Origin: Legionella genomosp. 1
GTDB lineage: Bacteria; Pseudomonadota; Gammaproteobacteria; Legionellales; Legionellaceae
Length of the DNA stretch: 6,071 nt
Assembly: GCA_945901965.1 (NCBI GenBank)
Contig: CAMDMN010000141.1
Coordinates: 1-6,071 of the forward strand
Direction of reading: 5' to 3'
A model generated the notes under the pieces. The model saw only the letters and a list, made by a program, of their open reading frames with translations. It did no database searches and was not told where the DNA came from. Below are positions 5,991 through 6,071 of this stretch, in pieces. Made by a program: the position numbers and the translations under genes. Numbering within the stretch: position 1 is the stretch's first letter; the number at the start of each line of letters is the position of its first letter.

Positions 5991-6027
5991 GTAGCCTTGA
6001 TGCAGCCATATCGTTCCCCACAAGTTA
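5991..6027. repeat. Truncated REP-like unit fused to the dispersed repeat
   Basis: Bases 5991-6006 (GTAGCCTTGATGCAGC) are identical to 4422-4437, the GTAG head, left stem and first part of the loop of the REP-like unit near infB. The returning stem ATCAAGG is missing. Instead, 6004-6027 continues directly into a copy of the dispersed repeat seen at 4390-4412. The join falls in the shared bases AGC. Near infB these two sequences lie in the opposite order. The rest of the window (6028-6071, with GAGCGGAATCCGAGCCACG) has no copy elsewhere here and is probably more of the same repeat. Bases 5942-5990 show no terminator or convincing promoter. Confidence 0.7.
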
Positions 6028-6071
6028 ATTTTATCTTGGCAAGTGAGCGGAATCCGAGCCACGACCGTTAG

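Overview
The window is a stretch of the conserved bacterial transcription/translation operon, read entirely on the + strand: the 3' end of rimP, then nusA, infB, rbfA and truB. The gene order, the full-length NusA with two C-terminal AR domains, the long IF2 with two N-terminal IF2_N-type segments, and the close resemblance of all the proteins to their E. coli counterparts point to a gammaproteobacterium. The coding DNA is AT-rich by eye, and the intergenic spaces carry dispersed palindromic repeats. This would fit a Legionellales-type, possibly host-associated lineage (Legionella, Coxiella or Rickettsiella relatives), but that placement is an inference.

Layout: the end of rimP (2-112) is followed after 8 bp by nusA (121-1605). 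The nusA-infB gap (1606-1792) holds a 122-bp near-perfect palindrome and then a candidate promoter with a perfect -10 box. infB (1793-4348) is intact. The infB-rbfA gap (4349-4689, 341 bp) is unusually crowded. It holds a fragment of a dispersed repeat, a pair of inverted GTAG-headed REP-like units with perfect 35-bp arms, a nested weak hairpin, a GC-rich hairpin and a short palindrome. rbfA (4690-5055) overlaps the start of truB (5039-5941). The last 130 bp (5942-6071) hold a truncated REP unit joined to a second copy of the dispersed repeat. rpsO, which usually follows truB, is not in the window.

How the genes work together: RimP and RbfA mature the 30S subunit, NusA controls elongation, termination and antitermination, IF2 brings initiator tRNA to the ribosome, and TruB makes pseudouridine 55 in tRNA. 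All five coding parts look intact and ordinary. No previously undescribed protein system is visible. The material worth a second look is in the gaps: at least two palindromic repeat families have settled at operon junctions, one with the layout of REP/BIME elements mobilised by RAYT transposases, and they may have changed how the operon is transcribed or processed.
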